Below, in pieces: positions 1-9,202 of a stretch of 64,000 bases of DNA. The notes beneath the pieces were generated by a model. It was not told the origin of the DNA. It worked only from the letters and a program-made list of their open reading frames with translations, and searched no databases. Every line of letters starts with the position of its first letter. Position 1 is the first letter of the stretch. Origin of the DNA: Brumimicrobium aurantiacum (lineage in GTDB: Bacteria; Bacteroidota; Bacteroidia; Flavobacteriales_D; Crocinitomicaceae); NCBI RefSeq assembly GCF_003402975.1, contig NZ_QURB01000004.1, positions 182,966-246,965 on the forward strand, read 5' to 3'. The position numbers and the translations under genes were made by a program.

Positions 1-1261
1 TCTGTAGGTGCAATAAATTAAAGTTGTAACTTGATTTATCAGTATTTAAAGATACACCTAACATTCCGCTTAAAAGCACTTCATTTTCTCCATAGTTACC
101 TTCTTGCAATTCTCTCACCTCTAACTCTGTAGTATTTCTATCGTTTGAAAGTCCATAACGAGAATATAACGCATCTTCGTAAAACTTCGTTTCATTCTTA
201 TAGTTCATATTAAAGTTATAGCCAATCGTATATTTTTCTTTTTTGAAGTTATCTCCAACATTGGCTCCAATACTCACATCCATTAATGAATTAGCTTCCA
301 TTGCCGCCAAATTTGGATTGAAAGAACTTAGGATTTCTTTATATCTTTTTGCTTCAGCACCATCTGGATCTGCAATTGTTTCTGCAAAAAATGGAATATT
401 ATTGACTGCTGGTATCTCTCTGCTTCCTGCACCAAAACCTAAAGCATCAGCACCACTTTTGTCATAAGTTAAGTAGTTACTTTTAAAATGATAGTTTGGG
501 TTGTAAGCCGTACCAAATGAAATACTTCTGGTTTTTTCTGTTGCAGCACTATTTAAAGTCACGTCAATTAGACCTCCCGCATAATCTGCAGGTAAATCAG
601 CAGAAGCCGTTTTATACACCACAATATTGTTAATCATCTTAGTAGGGAAAAGGTCCATCTGAACAGTATTTCTGTCCGGATCTAAACCTGGAACTTCTAA
701 ACCATTAAGTAAAGTTTTACTATATCGGTCACCAATTCCACGAATAAAGATATATTTTCCATCACTTAACGAAACACCTGGAATTCTTCTCATGGCAGCA
801 CCAGCATCAGAATCACCTGTCTTCTTAAACTTTGCAGAAGACATACCATCAATCATCTTACTTGATTTTTGTTTCAAAGAAAGAATGGCATTTTCGGTAT
901 TTGTTTTACGCTTAGCTTTTACGATTACTTCATCAAAATCACTCGTCTCGGACTTTAAATTCATTAAAGCTAGAGTCGTTGTTTGATTTGACAGCACATT
1001 CACTTCTTTCATTTCAAGGGTATCGTATCCCATGTAGGTAACTACTAAATCATAAGTACCTTCTGCAACGTTTATTTTAAACGCTCCATCCAGATCAGAA
1101 TAAGCTCCAATCTTTTGATTTTTCACCATCACACGAACACCAGGTAATAATTCACCTGTTGTTTGGTCATTTACAGCACCAACAATAAAACCTTTTTGTG
1201 CTTGAGTAGTAGAAGTTAAAGCAATAAAAGTTAATGTGATCAAAAATAAATATACTCGCAT
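1..1261 (-). CDS. TonB-dependent outer-membrane receptor, N-terminal part (cut by window edge)
   Basis: The start codon is the ATG at 1261; 420 codons are open to the window edge, so the beta-barrel and stop lie outside. Residues 1-22 form a signal peptide ending in TQAQ. Residues about 24-95 are a carboxypeptidase-regulatory-like beta-sandwich (VGAVNDQTTGELLPGVRV, then a GTYDLVVTYMGYD strand), the usual N-terminal extension of Bacteroidota receptors. Residues about 110-230 form the plug, with FIRGIGDRYSKTLLNG and a GLIDVTL end typical of TonB receptors. By family it would import a large or scarce ligand across the outer membrane using TonB energy; the ligand is unknown. The gene directly upstream on the same strand encodes a beta-helix lipoprotein, not a SusD homologue, with an intrinsic hairpin between them. 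Confidence 0.9.
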   Translation of the reverse strand, partial: MRVYLFLITLTFIALTSTTQAQKGFIVGAVNDQTTGELLPGVRVMVKNQKIGAYSDLDGAFKINVAEGTYDLVVTYMGYDTLEMKEVNVLSNQTTTLALMNLKSETSDFDEVIVKAKRKTNTENAILSLKQKSSKMIDGMSSAKFKKTGDSDAGAAMRRIPGVSLSDGKYIFIRGIGDRYSKTLLNGLEVPGLDPDRNTVQMDLFPTKMINNIVVYKTASADLPADYAGGLIDVTLNSAATEKTRSISFGTAYNPNYHFKSNYLTYDKSGADALGFGAGSREIPAVNNIPFFAETIADPDGAEAKRYKEILSSFNPNLAAMEANSLMDVSIGANVGDNFKKEKYTIGYNFNMNYKNETKFYEDALYSRYGLSNDRNTTELEVRELQEGNYGENEVLLSGMLGVSLNTDKSSYNFNLLHLQ

Positions 1262-1292
1262 AACTAACATTATTAAAGTTTTTAAAAAGGAA

Positions 1293-1319
1293 TTTCCCGA
1301 GAGCAATGCCCTCAGGAAA
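1293..1319 (-). terminator. Intrinsic terminator or attenuator between lipoprotein and TonB receptor
   Basis: Read on the minus strand, TTTCCTGAGGGC and GCTCTCGGGAAA pair over 12 positions with two G-T wobbles around a 3-nt loop, followed a few bases later by a short T run (minus-strand reading of 1290-1284). It lies in the 80-bp gap between the lipoprotein stop and the receptor start, so it could end the lipoprotein transcript or reduce read-through into the receptor gene. Confidence 0.6.
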
Positions 1320-1341
1320 ACCTTAGATCTATCTTATGTTA

Positions 1342-2625
1342 TTAAAAGTTTGAAAGTTCTCCACGCTTGTCAGAAAGCGTCCATCCTAAAAATTCTCCAA
1401 CGTTTGCACCAACAGTGTTAGCACCTTCTGATACGTTTGTTGCATCAGCGTCTGTTCCTTCTTTAAACACATCTGTTAACATTACTCCACTTGGAAGTGT
1501 TGTTTCGATGTTTGAAAGTGAAATGAATCCTAATCCGTAGTTATCAATTGAAGCTTGACCACTTAAAGAGAAATCTCCTCTTCCGTCTGTTGCTGGATCA
1601 GCAAATCCGAAGAAGTAAACATTTTCTAATGAAGCTCTTGCTCCGTCTCTGAAGTCAGCTAACTCAGTATTATCAGCTCCTTTTACAGACCCATTCTTTA
1701 AAGTATGCGCATCTAAATAAGCTCCTTCTGGTCCGTCAATTTCCATTGCGTGATCTGTACTTTCTCCACCGATTACGATAAAGTTATCTAAAGTACCACC
1801 CCAAGCTTGGTCAGTATCTAATGCATCGTCTCCAGCGTTCCAAACAATAACGTTTTTCACATTCACTGTTCCACCGAACCACTCAACTCCATCATCTTGG
1901 TTAGAAACAACCTCAATGTTTTCAATCACTGTACCTGTACCAACACCACCAAGTGTCAATCCGTTGATTTCATTACCTTCTCCGATGTTAGCACCACCGT
2001 GACGAATTGAAATATATTTTAAAACTCCTGAATTATCTGATGCATCTGCCCCTCCATATAAACCATTTTGGTCTGATGCTGGAATCCCTTCGATTTGTAC
2101 TGAAGGATTATCTGCTGAAATTGGCGCGTTACCTAAAACGATTAATCCTCCCCAAAGTCCATCAAGGTTAGCATCCATATTTGGACTATCGATTTCTCCT
2201 GGTTGAATTTCGTCTGCTACAGTTGTGAAAATAATTGGATTGTTTGCATCTCCTTCTGCGTTAATTTTCGCTCCTCTTGCGATGATCAAAGCTGTTGCAT
2301 TTGGTCCTGTTCCAACCTCTCCTTTGATGATTGTCCCTGGCTCAATAGTTAAAGTTGCACCTGAAGTAACAGCAACTCTAGTGTTTAAAACATAAACTTT
2401 GTCACTTGTCCAAGTCGTGTTTTCTGTAATATTTGAAGATACAACTACTGTTGACTCGTCACTTACAGTTTCTTCATACTCACATGAACCATCATCTTTT
2501 TTTGCTTCTTCGCTGTAATTGATTGCTGTTTCATCTGTACATCCTTCTTTCTTACAAGATGTTGTTGCTAATGTCAATGTTGCTGCAACTAACAACCCAC
2601 CAACTTTTAATCTTTGAATTTTCAT
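1342..2625 (-). CDS. Beta-helix-type surface lipoprotein with a GCTD...DDGSC motif
   Basis: A conserved Bacteroidota lipoprotein family of unknown function, about 427 residues. I chose the ATG at 2625, which gives a compact lipoprotein signal (MKIQRLKVGG, hydrophobic stretch, then LATTSC with the lipidated Cys at about 24); the ATG 27 bases upstream adds residues unlike a signal. Right after the Cys is GCTDETAINY...DDGSCEY, a Cys-rich motif often seen in secreted Bacteroidota proteins. The rest is Gly/Asn/Asp-rich (ALIIARGAKINAEG, GLWGGLIVLGNAPIS, ISIRHGGANIGEGNEINGLT), a pattern suggesting a right-handed parallel beta-helix. Relatives are sometimes labelled multidrug transporter in databases, which the sequence does not support: there are no membrane helices. 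It precedes a TonB receptor, so a ligand-binding partner role is a reasonable inference. Confidence 0.7.
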   Translation of the reverse strand: MKIQRLKVGGLLVAATLTLATTSCKKEGCTDETAINYSEEAKKDDGSCEYEETVSDESTVVVSSNITENTTWTSDKVYVLNTRVAVTSGATLTIEPGTIIKGEVGTGPNATALIIARGAKINAEGDANNPIIFTTVADEIQPGEIDSPNMDANLDGLWGGLIVLGNAPISADNPSVQIEGIPASDQNGLYGGADASDNSGVLKYISIRHGGANIGEGNEINGLTLGGVGTGTVIENIEVVSNQDDGVEWFGGTVNVKNVIVWNAGDDALDTDQAWGGTLDNFIVIGGESTDHAMEIDGPEGAYLDAHTLKNGSVKGADNTELADFRDGARASLENVYFFGFADPATDGRGDFSLSGQASIDNYGLGFISLSNIETTLPSGVMLTDVFKEGTDADATNVSEGANTVGANVGEFLGWTLSDKRGELSNF

Positions 2626-2649
2626 TTTTGTCTTTTTAATTATTTGATG

Positions 2650-2657
2650 CAAAGATG
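2650..2657 (-). promoter_or_regulatory. Possible -7 element for the lipoprotein gene
   Basis: The minus strand reads CATCTTTG followed by C, one mismatch from the Bacteroidota TAnnTTTG(C) box, about 25 bases upstream of the chosen start. No TTG is found 19 bases further up, so this is weak. If real, transcription would begin downstream of the longer annotated start at 2652 and so favour the start at 2625. Confidence 0.3.
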
Positions 2658-2889
2658 CGGGAGATATTCTCTTTTCCGTTTATGAGAAAATTAAACGTAT
2701 ATTAAATCAATATTAACACACGTGCTACAGCACTAGTAATACTGGACTTCTTGATTATTCACATGGAAAAATCAAAGAAAATATTAGAAAAAAGTTGGAA
2801 TATTAACTTAAATGAATGGAAGGGAAAAAACCGGTCATTCTAGAATTAGGTCATTTTAAAAAAAGGGGAAGCGTCGAGTTAAAAACTTG

Positions 2890-3621
2890 TTAGTAGGTGT
2901 ACACATTCTCTGCTTTGACCCAAAGCATATTATTTGTTTTGGACTGAACTTGAATCCATGTATTATTTTTGAAATACTTAAGGATAACCAGACGATCGGA
3001 AGGATCTAATTTATCTTGTGATTCAACTCCATTTGGAGAGATATAAAGTGGAACATCGCTTTTCTTAAGAATCGCATAATGCGAAGAATTAAAATGCATG
3101 TTAATTGAATAAACTCCGTAGAAAGAAACGCCAAACAAAATAACGGCAGGTGCGATTAATCTGAAAAACCATTTATTGATATTTGAAGAGGAAGTCACCT
3201 TATAGATGAGAAAACCAAGAAAAATTGAAGAGACACATGCAAAAAACACCCATGTAGACATTCCAAAACCAAGCATAACACGTTCAATCCAAGGAAAAGG
3301 ATGTTCCCATGTATGACGATTATTCAATTGTTTTGAAGCAAACTCAGCATTAAATTGTGCATCACCATTTAACGGTTTATATTTTAAAGAGGATTCGAAA
3401 GCCCACTTGGCTTTATGCCAATCGTCTAGATTTCCAGAACTTACACCCAAATTATAAAAAGCAGAGAAAGAAGGATTTTCTTCCGCATCTTTTGCGAAGA
3501 TATCACTCGCCTTTTCATAATTATTCTCCATAATATTATCAACCCCTTTCAAGAAGAGGGAATCACTACCAAAAACTTGAATTGACAGTAGAAAAGAAAG
3601 AATAACAATAATTAATTTCAT
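2890..3621 (-). CDS. batE: BatE: TPR and SH3-like membrane protein of the aerotolerance operon
   Basis: Last gene of the bat operon, 243 residues. Signal peptide at 1-18 (ends QVFGS). Residues about 20-95 hold TPR-like helices (NNYEKASDIFAKDAEENP, AFYNLGVSSGNLDDWHKAKWAFESSLKYKP). Two membrane helices follow at about 118-140 and 150-172, then a C-terminal SH3-like segment (about 180-243) with the usual VPLYISPNG and WIQVQ turns. By family it belongs with the Bat proteins of Bacteroides fragilis and Leptospira, linked to oxygen or envelope stress; the molecular role is unproven. Its ATG shares one base with the batD stop (TAATG), so translation is coupled. Confidence 0.85.
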   Translation of the reverse strand: MKLIIVILSFLLSIQVFGSDSLFLKGVDNIMENNYEKASDIFAKDAEENPSFSAFYNLGVSSGNLDDWHKAKWAFESSLKYKPLNGDAQFNAEFASKQLNNRHTWEHPFPWIERVMLGFGMSTWVFFACVSSIFLGFLIYKVTSSSNINKWFFRLIAPAVILFGVSFYGVYSINMHFNSSHYAILKKSDVPLYISPNGVESQDKLDPSDRLVILKYFKNNTWIQVQSKTNNMLWVKAENVYTY

Positions 3622-5336
3622 TATTCAAAAGATTTTATGATTTCTTCGACACTCATTTTTAATTCAGAAATATCAGAGTTTTCAATACTTCCACCGTATT
3701 TCATAGCATCCAGCTCATCAAAAACATCGATTAATTGATCATTCGCTTCTTGTGTTAACCTCACTCCTACTTGAGCATTTACAAACGCTCTTGAAATTTC
3801 TCCTTTACTTACATTGAATTCACTTGCTAGGAAACTAATCAAGATTTTAGTGAGTTCACCAAGTTTATCAAGGTTGCTATCCTCTGTGTGTAACTGTGAT
3901 AATCTACCTAATGCCTCTTCCCTATGTTGGAATAAAAGTCGTTTTGAAGTTGAACGTTCAGATTTGTTATTCTTAATTCTTACACCTATTCCAAAAATAA
4001 ATCCAAGCATTAAAGGTGAAAAAATTAAAGCTGTTCCTTTCCATCCTCTAAACAAATCAATAGAAGTGTCATCTACTCCAATTTGCTCTGTAATGTAAGG
4101 TTGCATCATAGGTAATTGCACCTCTTCTTTTTCTGGCTTAGTCACCTCCACAATCTCTTGTCCATTTGACTTCACATTTAAAGTTCTCACTGTAGACGTT
4201 GCAGATTCATACTTTTCTGTTTCTGGATTAAAATAAGCAATCTTGATTGGATTGATTTGAATTTTACCAGGACGATTTACCTGAATAAAAAAGGTATATT
4301 TCTTGGTTCCTTCAGCACCACGTGAAGAAAAATTAATAGAATCTACAACTTCAGGATCTCCATAAAAAGACAATCCATTTGGTAGGTAAATAATCGGCTT
4401 TTTAATATTGTGAAGGTTACCATGACCACTAATCGTCACATCTAGTTCTACCACTTTACCTTGATCTAATTTGGTATTTGATAATTTTGAAGTCACATCA
4501 AATTCACCTACCGCACCAATGAAATGTTTTGGCGTTCCTGTAGGCAATGGTTTCACTTTTATGGTAGATTGATTTGATGAAATTTTCGCTCTTTTTGGAT
4601 AGCCCGTTCTTGGGTTCTCAAAAAATATTATTGATTGAAAAGGCTCAATATCAAAATCTCCAATTTTTTCAGGAAAAATTACTGATTTCCCCATTTTAAA
4701 GGTTTGAATGTTTTTTCCGTTGATCACAGCATAAGCACTACTCACCCGATTTGGATTTGCCAAAGCATGTACGTCGGCGGAGCCGTTTAAAGAAAAAGTA
4801 TTGAAAGCTTCGAATTGCAACACATTTACTTGCGCGTAAACTTTGGCTTCAAGTAACAAAGGTTCTCCTTCATAAATTTCATTTTTTGATTGCTCAATGA
4901 TTCCGAAGATCATTTGATCCATATTTTCACTTGGATCAGCACTCAACATATTTTGGCGACTGATGACTTTAACTTTATGCACTTTAGATTGTACAGATTC
5001 CCCTTGACTTTTTACTATTACAGGACCTAATTCAAAATCTCCCTCCTTTTCAAAATATCCAGTAAATGTTTGGTAATTGTAGCGCATTGCTTTTTGTCGA
5101 CCATCTACATAAACAATAGAAGAAGACATGCCTGTTTGAACCGCACCAGTTTGAATAAATTCATCTGGTAAATTCATATTCATTTTACCATCAATGTTTG
5201 TTTTGATTGTCACAGTAATGGCTTGCCCGCTTTCAGCGGTTTTAGGATCTACATCCAATTGAACAAATGCATCTTGTCCGAAAGTAAAACCCACTAAGAG
5301 TCCAAAAATGATATTTAACAATACCGCTCTTACCAT
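3621..5336 (-). CDS. batD: BatD: oxygen-tolerance family membrane protein
   Basis: 571 residues, the usual BatD size. Signal peptide 1-20 (ends TFGQ). The large outer part is made of beta-sandwich repeats: AFVQLDVDPKTAESGQAITVTI at the start, then EIYEGEPLLLEAKVYAQV and LDQGKVVELDVTISGHGNLHNIKKP, the classic BatD phrase. One membrane helix at about 430-450 (TALIFSPLMLGFIFGIGV) is followed by an alpha-helical cytoplasmic tail of about 120 residues. By family it is an envelope scaffold acting with the VWA proteins BatA and BatB. It overlaps batC by 7 bases upstream and batE by 1 base downstream. Confidence 0.9.
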   Translation of the reverse strand: MVRAVLLNIIFGLLVGFTFGQDAFVQLDVDPKTAESGQAITVTIKTNIDGKMNMNLPDEFIQTGAVQTGMSSSIVYVDGRQKAMRYNYQTFTGYFEKEGDFELGPVIVKSQGESVQSKVHKVKVISRQNMLSADPSENMDQMIFGIIEQSKNEIYEGEPLLLEAKVYAQVNVLQFEAFNTFSLNGSADVHALANPNRVSSAYAVINGKNIQTFKMGKSVIFPEKIGDFDIEPFQSIIFFENPRTGYPKRAKISSNQSTIKVKPLPTGTPKHFIGAVGEFDVTSKLSNTKLDQGKVVELDVTISGHGNLHNIKKPIIYLPNGLSFYGDPEVVDSINFSSRGAEGTKKYTFFIQVNRPGKIQINPIKIAYFNPETEKYESATSTVRTLNVKSNGQEIVEVTKPEKEEVQLPMMQPYITEQIGVDDTSIDLFRGWKGTALIFSPLMLGFIFGIGVRIKNNKSERSTSKRLLFQHREEALGRLSQLHTEDSNLDKLGELTKILISFLASEFNVSKGEISRAFVNAQVGVRLTQEANDQLIDVFDELDAMKYGGSIENSDISELKMSVEEIIKSFE

Positions 5337-6085
5337 TTTTTACCTGATTTTACTTGATTTTTTTGGTTTCCCGAACGGACACCTTGAACTTTCTTCTTCG
5401 TTTGCATTTCTTTTTTCAACAATTCTTCAAGCATACGCTCGGTTTTTTGATTTGATAATTTTGAAACTGGCTCTTCCTCTCCTTCTTTAGGATTAGTATT
5501 TTGTGTTTCTCCCCCTTGATTATTTTGTTGATTTTCTTGGGACGAATTTTCTTTGTTGTCATCTTCACCAGCCTTATTCTGATTCTGTTGGTCTTGTGAC
5601 TTTTGATCCTCAGAATTTTGACTATCTTGGTTCTGTTGCTGTTGTTGTTGTTTTTGAATTGCCAATCTACGTTGGGCTTCAGAAAGGTTGTAACGTGTTT
5701 GCTCCTCCTCTGGATTCAATCTTAGCGCATTTTTATAACTTTCTATTGCTGATTGATAATCTTTAGCTTTCAACTGGCTATTCCCTACATTGTGCCAATG
5801 CTTAGCATTTGACTTATCATCAACTCCATTGGAGGCTGCAGCGCGAAATGCTTTTTCAGCCATTTCAAAATCATTATTCCTATATGCTGCGTTCCCAATA
5901 TCTTGTGATAAATCTACTTCACTTGGAGCTAATTTTTGGGCTTGCAATAAAGTTTGATAAGCTTTATCAAATTGCTTTTCTTGATACAACTTTTTTCCAA
6001 GACGTAGAGAGTCCTCCCATGATTGCCCGTAAGTTAGAGCACACATAGTCATCACTATTGCTATTAAAAAGTAATTACGCATCAT
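5330..6085 (-). CDS. batC: BatC: TPR protein with a long Gln/Asn-rich tail
   Basis: 251 residues. Signal peptide 1-20 (ends LTYGQ). TPR units cover about 22-135 (LYQEKQFDKAYQTLLQAQKLAP, AYRNNDFEMAEKAFRAA, KDYQSAIESYKNALRLNPEEE). From about 142 to 210 the chain is almost all Q, N, E, D, S and K, including a run of seven glutamines, then a basic C-terminus. TPRs imply protein binding; the disordered tail may be a spacer or multivalent binder (inference). It overlaps batB upstream by 11 bases and batD by 7. Two adjacent ATGs (6085, 6082) are equally possible starts. Confidence 0.85.
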   Translation of the reverse strand: MMRNYFLIAIVMTMCALTYGQSWEDSLRLGKKLYQEKQFDKAYQTLLQAQKLAPSEVDLSQDIGNAAYRNNDFEMAEKAFRAAASNGVDDKSNAKHWHNVGNSQLKAKDYQSAIESYKNALRLNPEEEQTRYNLSEAQRRLAIQKQQQQQQNQDSQNSEDQKSQDQQNQNKAGEDDNKENSSQENQQNNQGGETQNTNPKEGEEEPVSKLSNQKTERMLEELLKKEMQTKKKVQGVRSGNQKNQVKSGKKW

Positions 6086-7238
6086 TTGATTTTCTAAAAG
6101 TTTGTGGAATAGATTCTACAAAAATTAAAAGTAAAATGGAAAGTATTGCAAAACCTAACGGCCATTGATACCTGTTTTCTTTTACCTTGAATTCCAAATT
6201 TACTGTGTTACCCCCTGAACTGTTGTTAATATGCGTTAAAAAATCTGAAACATTTGGAAAAGCTTCGTTAGTTAATTTCACGTCACCATTCAGTCTATTA
6301 CTAATTTCATTCAGCATATCTTCATTCACTTTTGATATTACTGACCTACCTAAATCATCTTTTAGAGACCTAGCGTTCGGATTACTATTTTGTGGAACTA
6401 TACCTCCTTTAACCGTCCCTATTCCTAATGTAAGAACTTCAATATTCTTGTCTTTAATTTTATTGTATGCATCGTCTAAACCACCTTCATGGTTTTCACC
6501 ATCTGTTATTAAAACCAAAACTTTCTTGGTGTTTCTCTTAGAGAAAAATCGACTTGACTCATCTAATGCTGCAGCTATATTTGTTCCTTGGTTAGAAATA
6601 AAACTGGTATTGATTTCGTCAATATACATTTTAGCGGCGTCTTTATCTGCGGTTAGCGGAAGTTGAGGATATGCATCTCCTGCAAAAATCAGCAAACCAA
6701 CATGTGAGGAAGAAGATTGGTTAATCAACTGGTTCATTACACGTTTAGCAATTGTTAATCTTGTTTCTCCGCCAACAATATCGCGCGTGTTCATGGAGTT
6801 AGAAACATCCACTGCAAAAATCAATTCCACCCCATTTACTTTTCCGCTTACTTCTTTTGTTCCTAAAACAGGCTGCATCAAAGCAAAAATTGTAAAAATG
6901 ACTGCATTGCGAATAAAAAAGAATCTCCAGAAGGTTTTTCGAGTAGAAACAGGTTTTAGAAAAGTGCGCAGTACTTTGGTCGTTACTACCCCATCAATAA
7001 GGCGGTTTCTCCTTTTCATTTGCCAATAAAACACACCTATGAGCAGAGGAACGCTAAAAAAGAACCATCCAAAATGTGGCGACAAAAAAGTTAAGGTTTC
7101 ACCTGCAGAATGATCTACAAATACTCCAAACACTCGCATCACTTGCCAAATAAACATCCAAAATAGCAGTTCATTTCCTATGGCCAAAACCAAGAAAAAT
7201 GGCAATCTATATTGATATGTTTTTTTATACTTAGGCAT
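6075..7238 (-). CDS. batB: BatB: VWA-domain membrane protein
   Basis: 387 residues. Membrane helices at about 12-35, 57-72, 104-122 and 355-375 surround a VWA domain (about 135-320). The metal-ion adhesion site is intact: DVSNS at 144-148, a threonine in the LPLT segment, and an Asp in LVLITDGEN. A longer inserted stretch (LTLGIGTVKGGIVPQ and after) is typical of BatB. VWA domains bind partners through a divalent metal; here the partners are probably BatA and BatD (established for the family only by gene association). The start overlaps the end of batA by 8 bases. Confidence 0.88.
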   Translation of the reverse strand: MPKYKKTYQYRLPFFLVLAIGNELLFWMFIWQVMRVFGVFVDHSAGETLTFLSPHFGWFFFSVPLLIGVFYWQMKRRNRLIDGVVTTKVLRTFLKPVSTRKTFWRFFFIRNAVIFTIFALMQPVLGTKEVSGKVNGVELIFAVDVSNSMNTRDIVGGETRLTIAKRVMNQLINQSSSSHVGLLIFAGDAYPQLPLTADKDAAKMYIDEINTSFISNQGTNIAAALDESSRFFSKRNTKKVLVLITDGENHEGGLDDAYNKIKDKNIEVLTLGIGTVKGGIVPQNSNPNARSLKDDLGRSVISKVNEDMLNEISNRLNGDVKLTNEAFPNVSDFLTHINNSSGGNTVNLEFKVKENRYQWPLGFAILSILLLIFVESIPQTFRKSNDA

Positions 7239-8262
7239 TGTTTTTCAATAATAATTGTTCGGAAATAAATCCTATTAAAATAAAAATCAAACCAAATAAT
7301 AAGAAGAAAATTGGGCGATAAGGCGGCTCTCTTTTCACAGAATTATTGACCAATTTTTGAGTTTCCATTTGATCAATAGTTTGATAAATTGAACGCAAGG
7401 ATTCTTTACCCAGCGCTCTAAAGTATTCACCTCCAGTATGGCTTGCCATTTTTTCTAATAGCTTTTCATCAATGTTGACTTGTGTTTTTTGGTAAATCTG
7501 ACCAAATGGTGTATTGATCGGCATTTTTACAACACCTTTTTTACCTACTCCAATGGTGTAAAGTGTAATTCCCTTAGTTTTTGCTAATTCTGCAGCAGCC
7601 ATAGGAGAGATTTCTCCTCGATTAGAATCTCCGTCAGTCAATAATATAACGACCTTAGAATGCAGACTATCCGTTCTCAATCGAGCCACAGCTGTTCCCA
7701 AACCTGTTCCTATGGCAGTTCCTGGGTCAATTTTCCCAGATTGAATTCCGTCAATTGTTTGTTTCAAATAATCATAATTTCGCGTAGGTGGACAAGCAGT
7801 ATAGGCTTCTCCTTCAAAAACAACAAATCCAATTCTATCTGATCTACGTGCGTCAATAAATTCTTTTGCAACATCTTTCGCCGCTTCCAACCGATTCGGT
7901 AAAAAATCTGTTGCCAACATACTCATTGAGACATCAAGAGCAATCATAATATCTATTCCATCGTCATATTGATTTTCGCTATCATCCGCAAATGGGAGAA
8001 CAGGTTTGGCCATGGCGAAAATTAACATAATCAATCCAAAACCGACACAGCCATAAATTCCAAAAATCAACATTTTGATTGGCGAAAATGAGAGTGTTTT
8101 CAACTGACTTAAGGGTTGTGAAAACTTGGCTGTTCCTTCTTCTTTTGACAAACGAATATAACGCAAAACCATCAAAACAGGAACCAAAGCGAGTAGCCAC
8201 AACCAATGCGGTGCAAGGAATTGATACTCCCAAAACCTGATATGTAAAAATGAATTACTCAT
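7231..8262 (-). CDS. batA: BatA: VWA-domain membrane protein
   Basis: 343 residues from the ATG at 8262; a TTG at 8277 in frame is less likely. Membrane helices at about 18-34, 63-85 and near the C-terminus (about 320-338). The VWA domain lies between, with the metal site DVSMS at 110-114 and VVILLTDGDSNRGE further on. The N-terminal phrase FLAPHWLWLLALVP is the standard BatA/aerotolerance-regulator start. It overlaps the BatD-like gene upstream by 8 bases and batB downstream by 8, so all three are translationally coupled. Confidence 0.9.
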   Translation of the reverse strand: MSNSFLHIRFWEYQFLAPHWLWLLALVPVLMVLRYIRLSKEEGTAKFSQPLSQLKTLSFSPIKMLIFGIYGCVGFGLIMLIFAMAKPVLPFADDSENQYDDGIDIMIALDVSMSMLATDFLPNRLEAAKDVAKEFIDARRSDRIGFVVFEGEAYTACPPTRNYDYLKQTIDGIQSGKIDPGTAIGTGLGTAVARLRTDSLHSKVVILLTDGDSNRGEISPMAAAELAKTKGITLYTIGVGKKGVVKMPINTPFGQIYQKTQVNIDEKLLEKMASHTGGEYFRALGKESLRSIYQTIDQMETQKLVNNSVKREPPYRPIFFLLFGLIFILIGFISEQLLLKNNA

Positions 8263-9202
8263 CTTTATTAATTTCAAATTTAGTGACTTTATCGACTACA
8301 CTTCGAGCATCATTGGTCACTTTCTGAATTTCATTTAAGGCAGGCTCAGACTTGGCAAACTTTACCATATCGGATTGCATTAACAACTGTTTTGTCAGTG
8401 CAATCAATTCTTTACTTAACCCTTTCTTTTTCAAAAACAATTCTATTTCGAAAGTGGTTTTATCCAGAATTCCGTCCTGATAATGTGCAGCAAAAAATCT
8501 TCTTAAAATCAAAGACAAGGAGAAGTAATATTCTTTAAGATTTACTTCATACCCTTTTGTCTTTTCTAACTGGTCAATTTGTGCCAAAGTTAATTCTCTA
8601 ATACTTAATTCTGGAGGCGCCTTTCTTGATCTTTTCTTAAGGAAAATAATTAAAGCCACAACGAATACAGCTAAAATTACTACCCAGATATAATTTTGCT
8701 CAAACCACTTTACAAAGGCGTTTTTTTCTGGCAACTCTGTAAATTCTTCATTGATATCATACAATGGTTTAGTTGGATCAGCTGGCGGTGTTGAAACGTA
8801 AACTAATCCTGCAGGAAAAGCATAAATACTGTCATTAAATTTAATTTCCTTGGGTAAGATAGCAACATAAGCACTATCCCAGGCTATTAATTCATAGCTT
8901 CCCTTCCATATAAACTCACCATTTTCTTTGAATAAAGTATCTTCGAAAGGCTGAAGAATTTCGAGTTCATAATCTTCAGTAAGGTTACTTTGCTGATTAT
9001 GGTTCATTGCATTTCCTGAAATGAAACCCGTTTCCGCTTGAAAATTTACATTTTCGATTTCTTGATCACTAATTACAGCGTAAGTCAATGTAAAAGGCTC
9101 ACCAATTTGAACCTCTTCACTACTCAAATTAATGTTTAATGTTTGTCCATAGCAAGTGCTAAGCACTAAAAAGAAAGCGATATGTAGCCAATTCTTCATC
9201 AT
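8255..9202 (-). CDS. BatD-like/DUF4381-like single-pass membrane protein of the moxR-bat operon
   Basis: 315 residues. Signal peptide 1-19 (ends TCYGQ), a periplasmic beta-rich segment (about 20-165, with NLSSEEVQIGEPFTLTYAV like the start of BatD), one membrane helix at about 169-188, and an alpha-helical cytoplasmic tail ending in charged residues. The position between a DUF58 gene and batA is where Bacteroidota operons carry this gene; it looks like a short BatD relative. No catalytic motif is seen. It overlaps the DUF58 stop by 4 bases (ATGA). Confidence 0.75.
   Translation of the reverse strand: MMKNWLHIAFFLVLSTCYGQTLNINLSSEEVQIGEPFTLTYAVISDQEIENVNFQAETGFISGNAMNHNQQSNLTEDYELEILQPFEDTLFKENGEFIWKGSYELIAWDSAYVAILPKEIKFNDSIYAFPAGLVYVSTPPADPTKPLYDINEEFTELPEKNAFVKWFEQNYIWVVILAVFVVALIIFLKKRSRKAPPELSIRELTLAQIDQLEKTKGYEVNLKEYYFSLSLILRRFFAAHYQDGILDKTTFEIELFLKKKGLSKELIALTKQLLMQSDMVKFAKSEPALNEIQKVTNDARSVVDKVTKFEINKDE

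Noticed and set aside
2722-2733. GTGC-TACA-GCAC hairpin upstream of the lipoprotein
   Set aside because: Only 4 bp of stem in AT-rich DNA and no T run; too weak to call.
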